DNA from: Cladobotryum mycophilum
Taxonomy: Eukaryota > Ascomycota > Sordariomycetes > Hypocreales > Hypocreaceae
Direction of reading: 5' to 3'
NCBI GenBank assembly: GCA_036429605.1
Contig: JAVFKD010000002.1
Location: 2,666,001-2,730,000, forward strand
Length of the DNA: 64,000 bases
This document shows, one piece after another, positions 29,117 to 40,046 of this stretch; the stretch's first letter is position 1, and every line of letters begins with the position of its first letter. Below the pieces are notes generated by a model. That model made no database searches and was not told the DNA's origin. It worked only from the letters and a program-made list of their open reading frames with translations. A program made the translations under genes and the position numbers.

Positions 29117-32100
29117 ATGGCTACGAACGCGGTCGCAAAGGCCGTTGAGGCCTTGAACCTCTCCAAGACCAAGGAGTTGAAAGGAGTACGTGAATCGCAC
29201 CCCCGTGTTTACTTATTGGAATCATTTGATTGACTCTGAAAAAACAAGACCGAAAAACGTGATACTTTGGTCGCCATCGAAAAGAAGTACCAGCAAAAAT
29301 GGCAAGACGACAAAGTCTTCGAGACGGACGCCCCTACAACCGCCGAGGTCCCCTTCCACTCCATTTCAGCCGCCGAATTGCGCGAGAAGGAGCCCAAGTT
29401 CTTTGGAACCATGGCATACCCCTACATGAACGGCACCCTGCACGCCGGACACACCTTTTCGGTCACCAAGGTTGAGTTCGCTGCCGGTGTTGCTAGAATG
29501 CAAGGCAAACGAGCTCTGTTCCCAATGGGATTCCACTGCACCGGTATGCCGATCAAGGCATGCGCAGATAAGCTGGTCAACGAGATCAAATTATTTGGCG
29601 AGGATTTCTCCGGATACAAGGAGGACGAGCAACCAGTTTCGGAGGAGAAGCCCAAGCCAGCAGGAAAGCCGGTTAAGGAAGATGTCACAAAATTCACCAC
29701 AAATAAGAGCAAGGCCAACGCCAAGACGGTCAAAATGAAGTACCAGTTCCAGATTATGCAGGCCATTGGTATCCCAACCGAGGAGATCCATAAGTTTGCC
29801 GATTCCATGCACTGGCTGCAGTACTTCCCGCCTCTGACTATTCGAGACTTGACAAGCTTTGGTTCTAGAATCGATTGGCGCAGATCATTCATCACCACCG
29901 ATGTCAACCCCTACTACGACGCCTTTATCCGATGGCAAATGAACCGCCTAAAGGAGCTGGACAAGATCAAGTTCGGCAAGCGATATACTATCTACTCTAT
30001 CAAGGATGGCCAACCTTGTATGGACCATGATCGCTCCGAGGGTGAAGCTGTTGGCCCGCAGGAATATACTGCTTTGAAGTTGAAGGTCCTGGAGTGGGCT
30101 CCCAAGGCTGCTGAGGCGATCAAGGACAAGCTCCCCGAGGGCGCCAACGTTTACTTGGTCCCTGCCACTCTGAGGCCTGAGACAATGTACGGACAGACTT
30201 GCTGCTTCGTCGGTCCGAAATTGAGCTATGGAGTGTTCAAGGCACGCGAGAACGAGTACTATGTAGTTACTGAGCGAGCTGCTAGGAACATGGCCTACCA
30301 GGGCATTTTCGCCCAGGAAGGTGTTATTGAGAAGGCTGCAGACATCCAAGGCTCCGATATTGTTGGAACCCTGGTCAATGCCCCTCTGTCGCTGCACAAG
30401 GAGGGTGTCAGAGTTTTGCCCATGGAGACCGTCCTGCCTACCAAGGGTACTGGTGTTGTCACATCCGTTCCTTCTGACAGTCCCGATGACTACGCGACAG
30501 TAACAGACCTGGCGAAGAAGGCCGATTACTATGGTATCCAGAAGGAGTGGGCCGAGCTGGAAATCTATCCCATCATTGAGACCCCGACTTATGGCGACCT
30601 GTGTGCGCCCTTCCTGGTAAAGAAGCTGAAGATTGCGTCACCAAAGGACACCAAGCAACTGGAGGAGGCCAAGGAGTTGGCGTACAAGGAGGGATTCTAT
30701 CAGGGCATCTTGAAGGTTGGCGACTTCAAGGGCGAGAAGGTGGAGATCGCCAAGCCCAAGGTCAGGGCACAGCTTTTCGAGGCCGGCGAGGCATTTGCGT
30801 ACTCTGAGCCCGAACGAAAGGTTGTCAGCAGATCAGGTGACGACTGCATCGTTTCCTTGATGGATCAGTGGTATCTGGATTACGGCGAGGAGTCATGGAA
30901 GGAGACTGCCTTGAAGTGGGTTCAGAACGCCGATGGAAAGGGTCTGGAGACCTGGTCTGTCGAGACCAAGAACAGTTTCGAAGGTGTCTTGAACTGGCTG
31001 AACCAGTGGGCCTGCGCTCGATCTTTCGGATTGGGCTCCAAGCTGCCTTGGGATAAGCAATTCCTGGTCGAAAGTTTGAGCGACTCAACCATTTACATGG
31101 CCTACTACACCGTTTGCCACTGGCTGCACAAGGACTTGTATGGCAAGGAAAAGGGTATTGGTGGTGTTGCCCCTGAGCAGATGACGGATGATGTTTGGGA
31201 TGCCCTCTTCTGCCGCCGCGACTTGACCGATGATGTCATCAGCAGTTCCGGAATTCCCAGAGCTACTCTGGAAAGCATGCGACGCGAGTTCGAGTATTTC
31301 TACCCCCTGGACTTGCGAAGCTCTGGAAAGGATCTGATTCCTAACCATTTGACATTCTTCCTGTATATTCATCTTGCCATTTTTCCACCAGAGTACTGGC
31401 CACGTGGTGTCCGCGCCAACGGTCACTTGACGTTGAATGGAGAGAAGATGGCCAAGAGCACTGGTAACTTTATGACTCTGCACGAAATGGTTGGCAAGTA
31501 CGGCGCGGATGCTTCTCGTATCGCCCTGGCTGATGCGGGAGATGCTGTCACCGATGCCAACTTTGAGGAAGACGTCGCCGACAACAGCATTCTGCGTCTG
31601 TACAATCTGCGTGAGTGGTGTGAGGAAATGGTCCGAGAACAGAGCGACCTGCGAAGTGGACCGACCAATTCCTTCCAGGATGCTTTGTTTAACAATGATA
31701 TCAATGCTGCTGCCAAGGAGACCATTGAACAGTACAATCTGACTAACTACAAGCTAGCTCTGAAGGCTGGTTTGTATGAGTTGACAAGTGCTCGTGACTT
31801 TTACCGCGAGGGCTGCGCTGCCGCCGGTATCAAGATGCACAAGGACCTGGTTTTCAGATACGTTGAACTGCAATCCCTGCTGCTGGCTGTCATCGCGCCA
31901 CATTGGTCCGAGTACATTTGGCTCGAGGTTCTGAAGAAGGACACATCTATTCAGAACGCTAGATTCCCCGAGATTTCTACTGTCGATGCGGCACTGTCTG
32001 CTACAAGGGACTATGTACGAACAATGGCATCCAACATCAACTCGGCCGAGGCCCAACAGTTGAAGAAGAAGGCCAAGGGCAAGGAGATTTCCTTTGACCC

Positions 32101-32554
32101 CAAGCAGCCCAAGAAACTGACCATCTTCATGTCTGAGAAGTTCCCTGCATGGCAGGGCAAGCACATTGAGTTGCTAAAGGAACTGTGGAATCCGGAGACC
32201 AAGTCTGTCACTATCAACGACAAGGAGCTGAATGGCAGGATTGCCAAGCTGGGTGAGATGAAGAAGGGCATGCCGTTCGTTCAGGGCCTGAAGAAGCGGC
32301 TGCAGGCGGGAGAGTCGCCTAGTGTTGTCTTGGAGCAGAAGCTGGCATTTGATGAGAAGGAGACTTTGAGTCAGATGATTTCCGGCCTGAAGCGAACCTC
32401 TGGCCTGGTGGTCTGTGATGTGTTGGTGGTGGAGGAGGGCGGCAAGAAGGGCATCCGACTGGAGGACGGTCAGCAGGTGGACATTTCGGTGCCTGTTGCC
32501 GAGAATGCAGTCCCTGGCTCTCCAAGTTTCTTCTTTGAGAATGTGACGGCCTGA
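29117..32554 (+). CDS. cdc60: Cytosolic leucyl-tRNA synthetase
   Basis: Charges tRNA-Leu in the cytosol. Exon 1 (29117-29185) encodes MATNAVAKAVEALNLSKTK and the next four residues; exon 2 (29249-32554) brings the total to 1,124 aa, normal for the eukaryotic/archaeal-type enzyme. The class I signature is at residues 88-91 (HAGH in YPYMNGTLHAGHTFS). The KMSKS loop is KMAKS at about 756-760, followed by TGNF. The CP1 editing domain is inserted between them (LVPATLRPETMYGQT; TGVVTSVPSDSPDDYATV). Rossmann and anticodon-binding parts are complete, and a C-terminal extension is present. The alternative in-frame start in exon 2 would lose residues before the first helix. Codon use is biased to Leu CTG, Lys AAG and Glu GAG, as expected for a well expressed gene. 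Confidence 0.97.
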
Positions 32555-34785
32555 TGAAAAGGAAAGGCAAGAAGATGAAGATGAAGATGAAGATACGGTA
32601 AAGACAAAAGACAAAGATAAAAGAGAACGAATAAAAACAGAATAGGAAGATACAATGGATGAATATGGTGGGATAAGGGTTTGTAGCAATTCAAATTTCT
32701 AGAGTTTACAGAGCACATCTACTTGTGAAGCTGTGCATCTACTCTATGCCTGTGCATACTCTGCATGGCATGTTTTGATGTTGTCGTTGTTTATCTACAA
32801 GTACATGTACGTGGACTGAAGCTACTGTAGTCATCATCGGTGAAGCGAAATGAGGTGCTCAACAAACAACCAGGTCTCAAAGTTCCGGTGAGAGCCTCCC
32901 TTTTTTTTGCCCACACACTCTCGCTATCAATGAAGAGAAGAAGAAAAAGTCTCACAAGTCGTTTAGTTTGAGTCAGGTCTCGAACAAGCGATCCAACCAT
33001 ATGATATGTATGAGCTAAACGGCGCCTAGCCAAGTTCTTAGTGAGATAACAAACAACATGAACAATGGGAGATTTCATGATTCGCATATGCAAGTCCTAC
33101 GAGTACGTACTTGTAGTAGTAGTAGTCGAGCGACAAAGAAAAAGCAAATGTTTTGACTCAAAAGAAAGCTTTCAACTGCCGCCCGCAAAATGCAACATTA
33201 CTACAAGTACCAAAACAAAAACTCAGGAGAGGCGGCGGTTCGTCCGGCCCCCCCCCAAAGTAGGTACATACATACATACTTGTACATGCATGCATGCATT
33301 CATAGAACAAGGCGACTAGGTCTAATTCTCCGTAATTACAAACTGGAACACTTACTTGTATTATGTACAAGTACTTGGGGGGGATCTCCACAGCGGATGG
33401 GGGTGAGGAGGAGAAGACAAAGGTCCTATCAGAACTCAACTTATTGAAGCGAGTCAGCAATTGGGCACAGAGAGAGATGGACAGAAAGAGAGACGACAAG
33501 TAGTAAACAAACCAAAAAAAAGAAAGAAAAGAATTTGGTTTCCTCTTTGGTCTTGTCCCCTTCTGGGTTGAAGGCATGGGGGCGCATTCCCCTTTTCGGG
33601 TAAGGGCTAGTGTATATTGGGAGGCGCAGCAACAAGAAGCCTGGGTCTTGGGTCTTGGGTCTTTGTCTGTCTGAGAGGTAATCCCGGCATAATTCCCCAC
33701 AGGCGCAAGGAGAACTGACCAGACTGGTTTTGTTGGTGGCTCAGGGGCTGCAGAAAGCCCACGTTTTCTTTGGGGTCGTGATAGATGTGAGTGACTTGAT
33801 TGGAGGGCGAGGCATATGTATGTATAAGTATGTCCTCTTGCATGTTCGTCGTAGTGCAGCAGTTCTTTTGTCATTTCGTGTGGAAGGCTTTTCTCCCGCG
33901 CGCGTTGTGAGGCTTCGTGATGATGGCTGCAACCACTTTCTTGATATTGAAAACGTGTGGTTGTATTTGTATGTATGTAGGAGGATTATTATTCTGTACG
34001 GTTTCATGCCCTATTCGGCCGCCGATCATTCATAATGACGCAATAAGCGTTGCATCTCCTTGTTCCACGAGTTATCCTGCATCAAATAGCCGCCCTCACA
34101 TTGTCATCTATTGTTGTGTGCGTGGTGTGCGTGCGTGTGTGTGTGTGTGTGTGCACTTAACCCGACTTAACCCAAGTGGACGTGCGGTGGTGGCCTGTCT
34201 TGCCTGTCAAGGTCCTTTCCACAACCAAGACTCCACCCCGGCCGGTCAGAGCCTGTAAAGGAGGGATCGGCAAAGAGAACGCTGGTGCCGTTGACCTGGC
34301 CATGCCCATGGCCCTAATAGCCCGCTCCTTGCGACATTGGTGGTGGAACCAAACCTCTTACAGGCCACGGTCTCGTTGGCTGCTTTATCATGGTCTGGGC
34401 TTTTTCGCTGTAAATTGCGATTAACCTCCCTGTCGCGATGGGACAAGGCTATTATTCCATGTACCCTCCTCGATGGCGGGCGACGAGAACCAACACATAC
34501 ATGCCATACATTTCCTTCGCTCTCCGTCTTTTTGCTGAAAGGAAAGAAAGAAAGAAAAAAAAAGGATCTCAATCCCTTGAACGGACCAAGGATCCAAACC
34601 GCCAGTTCTGTTCGCGCACTTCCCAACACGGAGTAGCCTTGATCCAAGTCGACTTATATCATATCACTCACTACCAACCAACCTGGCAGTGTTTGTTTTT
34701 GTCGCATCCAGTCGCTCTTTTGCCCTGTGCCTCACTTCCCATCTCTGTTTGCCAAGCCGCCATTCCTTAATTCAACCCAACCAAG
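32555..34785. other. Intergenic region dense in short words and simple repeats
   Basis: About 2.2 kb with no convincing gene. The largest open frame (33158-33874, minus) has low-complexity content and no domain. Six copies of TACAAGTA/TACTTGTA lie between 32796 and 33373. There are CATA and GCAT repeats near 33267-33300, and a GT repeat at 34135-34153. Confidence 0.5.
34135..34153 (+). repeat. GT dinucleotide repeat
   Basis: About nine GT units in the spacer upstream of the GPI-type protein gene. Confidence 0.8.
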
Positions 34786-35211
34786 ATGCGTTCAGCCAAG
34801 CTCTTTGCGCTCATGGGCGCCGCCTCTATGGCATCTGCCACCACCATCGTCTCTGAGGGAGGCATCACCATCACCAGCGTTTCGACCCCTGGTTCCAGCA
34901 GCGTCTCAATACCTGTCGTACCACCTTCCACCACCGAGTCGTCTGGAACTTCATCCAAGAGCGACACAAGTGTCACGAAATCATTTGGTTTCCCCAACGC
35001 GACCAGTAAGGCAACGTTCAGCAGCTGGAATGCGCGCACCCACTAACATGAACACAGCAACCTTGTCAAGCAGTACTTTGGCTCCCACAGGAACGCGGAA
35101 TACCACGACGACACCCCCAGCGAGGTTACTGGCGGTGCCATCCCCCAACAGATGCAACACTCCATGGCCGGCTTGATAGGGTTTTGCATCGTGGGCTTAA
35201 TCATGCTATAA
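34786..35211 (+). CDS. Small Ser/Thr-rich GPI-type cell-surface protein, one frame break
   Basis: Exon 1 (34786-35005) encodes a signal peptide (MRSAKLFALMGAASMASA) and a Ser/Thr/Pro-rich stalk. After a 52-nt intron, exon 2 (35058-35211) continues Thr-rich (LSSSTLAPTGTRNTTTTPP). Read as given, exon 2 ends at a TGA at 35174-35176 with no hydrophobic tail. If the C5 run at 35114-35118 had one more C, the frame would continue into SEVTGGAIPQQMQHSMAGL and a hydrophobic end IGFCIVGLIML-stop. That is a standard GPI attachment signal, giving about 124 aa. The protein would then be an O-glycosylated, GPI-anchored wall or membrane protein. No enzymatic domain is present. The signal peptide is clear; the corrected tail is inferred. 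Confidence 0.7.
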
Positions 35212-36120
35212 TCTTCAACAAAAACGCGATACGACATAACGAGCTTGGACGAAGCGCGCCAGCCCGCGCTCACATAATAGAATGAGTCCCAGGCAGGACA
35301 CTGGCGTTCAGAAAAACGAGATACCACGGGTTTGCGTCTGCCCACTTTGGATAGACAGTACTAGAACTGCTTATTAATGTAATTATAATTGAGAACTGTC
35401 AACACGCTTGTTGCGGGGAAAAAGCTGGAGGCTTTGACCATCTTGCTGTGACTGATGAGTTGAACGAGACAACGTTGACAGGACTTATGTGTGGGCTCTT
35501 AGGCCAGTGGAACGGACTTGGGATAACAGGAGCGCATGCTCGGAGGAAATTGAAAGATGATGGAGCCTCTTCGCATGGGCAATTGGGTCTGAAAACGAAA
35601 TGTGTGTCTTGGAATGGGAATGTCTGTGAAACATGTTTGACAGTTGTCCGTAGACATATGAACTCTTGACATGGAATACAAACATCATCACCACTTTATG
35701 TTTTTCTTTCAAGTTGCTGAAATCGGTTCCACCATTTTGAGCAGGATATTCAATGCAGTTCCGCATTTAATCAGGCAATCATGACGTTCGTTAAGCACAT
35801 ATCGTGCAAGTCCGCTCAAGCTGCTCATAGACTAATCTCTCCCATCCACGGTTGGCAGCGCCCTGTTTCGTGACAGGCTCTCAGCAGCTGTATTGCTCGG
35901 CGCCGTCAACTTTGATATATCTAGGTCTGCTGTCTAGTCGCAGCGGTTGGTGCGGCGTTTTGGTGTAACTAGAGCCTCGAGGACTAGACTGCCTAGCGCT
36001 TTGGCTCAGCTTGCGTTGTGAATGTGATTGGAGTCGCATGATTGATGTAAAATGACTCGACTCGTTGATCCGGACATTGCGCTGTGTTTGATCGATATTG
36101 ATTCGAGTCTCTGGATGCGC
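35212..36120. other. Intergenic region between two convergent genes
   Basis: About 900 bases. Short open frames near 35448-35766 lack any recognisable content. No repeat or RNA gene seen. Confidence 0.5.
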
Positions 36121-36430
36121 TCAAGCAGTGATGGCAATCGAAGCACCGGAGCCGCCAGTGGGTGGTTGAGGCAAGTCATCCTATGGATGTGTCAGCAAAT
36201 GTCTTGTTGTAGAAGTCGATGGAGAGATATCCTACGAGATCAAAAATGACTCGAATCATGAGACTGCAGCTTGGGCAGACAGCAATGTCCTGCTCGTCGC
36301 GCAAGTCGTCAATGGCAATCTGGAAGCGATCGCCACAGGGGCACGGATAGTGGTAGATCTGGAGAGCCTCATCGAAAGTCATGTCTTCGATTTCTATTTC
36401 ATCGTAGATTGAGAGGCCGTCGTCTGCCAT
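36121..36430 (-). CDS. dph3: DPH3/KTI11, CSL zinc-finger protein of diphthamide synthesis
   Basis: A small electron-carrier protein that works with DPH1-DPH2 in diphthamide formation on EF2 and with Elongator in tRNA wobble modification. Two exons (complement 36236-36430 and 36121-36180) give 84 aa. The CSL zinc finger is complete: YPCPCGDRF supplies Cys-x-Cys, and VCPSCSLMIRVIFD supplies Cys-x2-Cys. The N terminus MADDGLSIYDEIEIEDMTFD is typical of the family. The 55-nt intron falls right after IRVIFDL; without it the frame would run into an unrelated tail. It is divergent from the ABC transporter, with 599 bp between starts. Confidence 0.95.
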
Positions 36431-37029
36431 TTTGGTAGATTGTAAAAATAGATGATATGGTATGGGGTGTTGTTGTTGGTGATAATGATGATGGTGATGC
36501 AACAATTCCATCACCCCGCGATGAGAAAGTTCAAAAAACGAGAAAAATTTACCCCACAGATGTGGCTGGTGACGTTAAGCTGATTCATTCGGCCTGTGGC
36601 TCAGCAATCTCCGATCACATGCCGGGTTCGTCTTCGGCAGGTGTGGCGTCCGGGGTGAGCACAAGCAGATGTTAGACCGAGGGAGGATGGAAGGCTGACC
36701 TCCACCATCTGTTTCGCCCATCTTGCGACTGCTACTACTGCTGCTACTACTCGTGCCTGCTTCGAAACATGCCATCTTTTACGGCGGTGTGCGCTGGATA
36801 AAAAAAGAAAACAGAGAAGCGAAAGAAGCAATCGACTTCCCCCTTCGATCCTGTCGATTGTTGTGTTCCCGAGGTCCAAGTCTCGACGCTCCCTCCAGCG
36901 ACAAACCAATGTGCCGTCTGTGACGTCGTTCTTTTCATTTTTTGCGAAACACCCTTCCCTTCGCCGGTATCGACGGGAAAACGTTTCGACGAACCCTCTT
37001 TTAGAATAATACAGCAAAAAGAAGCAGCC
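36431..37029. promoter_or_regulatory. Shared promoter region of dph3 and the ABC transporter
   Basis: 599 bp between divergent starts. It includes runs of GATGAT and TACTACTGCT-like simple sequence; no defined element is recognised. Confidence 0.45.
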
Positions 37030-39342
37030 ATGGCCTGGCAATCGAAACTAGCCCTCCCCGGGAATCGATCCCTCGGCAGCATCGTTGCCGACCTCACGCG
37101 ATTATACGTATCGAACCGAACGCGCATCTCCCGCGCAGTCTGGATCACTCTCTTCCTCGCCCTCGTGAACCGGATCCGCAATGCCATATCCGAACAAAAG
37201 GCGGCTTCGGCGCGCGAGGCCGCCCAGAGAGCTGCCCGGCGCGGGACCACATCCTCCGGAAGCGAGGAGACGCCCAAGAAGAAGGTTGCGCTGAACCGGG
37301 AGTTCTTCCGATCGCTGATGCGCCTGATGAAGATTGTGGTGCCGGGCTGGAAGAGCACCGAAGCCAGGATGCTGGCCAGTCACAGCTTCTTCCTGGTGCT
37401 GAGAACATTGATCAGTGTCCGGGTGGCGGAAATGGACGGCGCCATTGTCAAGGCCCTCGTAAAGGGTAATGGAAAGGAATTCTTGAAGAGAATTGTGTGG
37501 TGGATGATAATCGCCGTGCCGGCTACCTTTACCAACTCCATGGTGAGTAAATATATCCATATTCGACCCAAAGTGGTCAGTAATTGGTCTAACCCGTGCA
37601 CGCTCAGCTTTCATATCACCAAGCCGAATTATCCTTGAAATACAGGACCAGGCTGACGCAGCACATTCATGATAAATATCTTTCCAAGTTGACCTTTTAC
37701 GGCCTCTCGGCGCTTGATGACCGGATAAAGAACCCGGATCAGCTGATTGCCGTCGATGTGTCCAAATTCTCCAACAGTGCGGCGGAATTGTATAGCAATC
37801 TTGCCAAGCCAGTATTAGATATGGTATGTGAAGCTCCTGCATGGTCATTTCAGGTATCAAATCTAACTCCCTATATAGACAATTTACACATACGCCTTGT
37901 CCAAGAGCGTCGGAAGCGAAGGTGTCATTTTCATGTCTCTTCTCGTCCAGTTGTCAGCCAACCTCATGCGCGTCCTGACGCCGCCCTTTGGTAAATACGT
38001 AGCAGACGAGGCCCGATTGGAAGGAGAGTTCAGATTCCAGCACTCCCGACTCATCGACTACAGCGAAGAGATTGCGCTGTACGCCGGCCACCTCGCCGAG
38101 AAGGACACCCTCGACAAGGGCTACTTCACGCTGATCAAGCATGTTAACTACATTCTTCGACGGCGCTTCTATCACGGCTTCATGGAAGACTTTGTCATCA
38201 AGTACTTCTGGGGCGCCTTGGGCCTGATGCTTTGCAGTGTCCCCGTGTTTGTCAAGTTCCCCGGCCAGGGTGTGCTGAACATGGGTGACAGAACCGAGGC
38301 TTTCGTGACCAACAGACGTATGCTTCTATCTGCATCTGACGCCTTTGGACGAATCATGTTTTCCTACAGAGAAATTATGGAGCTTGCGGGCTACACCTCC
38401 CGTGTTGCTACGTTATTGAATGTCATGGATGATATCCAGAACGGCCACTTTGAGAAGAAGCTCGTCTCGTCCTCCGGAACAGAAGATAATGAGAGCGTCC
38501 TGAAGGGTCGTGGTGTCGTTCACGAGAGCCAGGACGTCGTCACCTTTATTGATGTGTAAGTTTGACATTCCAGTCTCTTCTGTTTCTATAAATATGAAAC
38601 TAACGATTTCTCTAGACCTATTATTTCACCCAACGGTGATGTCCTCGTCAAGGCGCTTTCATTCTCGCTCAACCACGGAGACCATCTCCTCATTGTCGGC
38701 CCCAACGGCTGCGGCAAGTCATCCATGTTCCGTATCCTGGGCGGCCTCTGGCCCGTCTACGGCGGCACCGTCTACAAGCCCCCCTTTAGCTCCATCTTCT
38801 ACCTCCCCCAGCGCCCTTACCTCTCCCGCGGCTCCCTCCGCCAGCAAATCATCTACCCCGACTCCCTGCGGCAGATGCGCTCCAAGGGTGTCACCGACGC
38901 TGAGTTGCTCGCCATTCTTGATACCCTTGGCCTAGAGCACCTCGTCGAGCTCTACCCCGAAGGCTGGGACGCCGAGGCCGAGTGGCGAGACGTCCTCTCC
39001 GGTGGTCTGCAGCAGCGTGTGGCCATGGCCAGGCTGTTCTACCACAAGCCCCAGTACGCCATCCTAGACGAGTGCACGAGCAGTGTGACGCTCGACACGG
39101 AAAAGGTCATGTACGATAACGCCAAGGCCTTGGGCATCACCCTCATGACCGTCAGCCACCGCCGCAGCTTGTGGAAGTATCACACCCATATTCTGCAGTT
39201 TGACGGTCAGGGCAACTACGTCTTTACTAAGCTCGACGCCGATAAGCGTCTCAAGTTGGAGGACGAGAAGGAGGATCTTGACGTCAAGTTGAGACAGGTG
39301 CCCGAGTTGGAGAAGAGATTACAAGAGTTGACTGCCGCGTAA
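37030..39342 (+). CDS. pxa2: Peroxisomal ABC half transporter, ABCD (ALD) subfamily
   Basis: Imports long-chain acyl-CoA into peroxisomes for beta-oxidation as a dimer of half transporters. Four exons (37030-37542, 37608-37823, 37879-38555, 38616-39342) give 710 aa. The membrane domain begins near residue 35, includes an EAA-like region (NSMLSYHQAELSLKYRTRL), and contains LRNPDQ-like KNPDQLIAVDV and LYSNLAKPVLDM. The ATP-binding domain has Walker A GPNGCGKSS (497-505), then YLPQRPYLSRGSLR, the signature LSGGLQQR (from 596), and Walker B YAILDECTSS (from 616). The H-loop is SHRRSLWKYH. It closely resembles human ABCD1 but for LSGGLQQR in place of LSGGEKQR. Whether it is the PXA1 or PXA2 partner is less certain. 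Confidence 0.9.
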
Positions 39343-40046
39343 AAGAGGGGAGGGAGGGAGAGGAGAGAAATTGGAAGAGGAATAATAAGTTCTCTTTTGT
39401 TCGAGGTCGAATATTTGTAGGATTAAGATTTATGTGAAACTTAGCATGATACAAACAATAGAATCAAGACTACTGCTTTTTTTATTGTAAGCTTCTCTCA
39501 CATCCCCCATCACTAGTTCCATGTCTTTTTCCCCTTGACACTATAACGTAAAAATAAAACATCGTGCGACAATCTTTTGTTTTATAGATTCGCCGACCCA
39601 AATGCAACTCCAACGTTTTCGCCCAAGGAATTATATATCTAATACTTGCGATATAATCCAGAAAGAGAAAGACCCAGAACCAGACCCAGAATCAACACCA
39701 ACACCGGCTATGCCGAAGAAAAAGAAAGAAAAAGAAAGAAAAAAGAGGCAAAGAAACTATTCAAAAGAAAACACACAAAGATGGCGTTAAAAAAAACTTC
39801 AGTCCCTGAGCTGGCTCGGATGAAACCGACACATCGGATGATGAGCCCTATTATCCTTCCTTAAGATCCGCTTATAGTCGGCGCCACACTCGTAGCAAAA
39901 CTGATAATTACACTTTGCGCCTTTTGATAAACACATAGCAAAGTTAGCCAATTCTGTATGGCTATTCTTGTCCCCTCCCCTACCTGGATCGATGCCCAGT
40001 GGTTGGTTTTGTGTTGTTGTGGTGGTGGTGGTGGTGATGATTTTGC
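39343..40046. other. Convergent 3' region of the ABC transporter and the RBR ligase
   Basis: About 700 bases, A-rich between 39720 and 39800, with a GTG repeat near 40016-40036 just after the RBR stop. No gene seen. Confidence 0.5.

Noticed and set aside
32961..33018. Possible tRNA (GGTCTCGAACAAGCGATCC resembles a T arm)
   Set aside because: No matching acceptor stem, D arm or anticodon arm could be folded around it.
33158..33874. 238-codon minus-strand frame
   Set aside because: Low-complexity content (SFLSFFWFVYYLSSLFLS and Cys/Tyr repeats from CATA arrays) and six intergenic TACAAGTA words in or near it argue for non-coding DNA.
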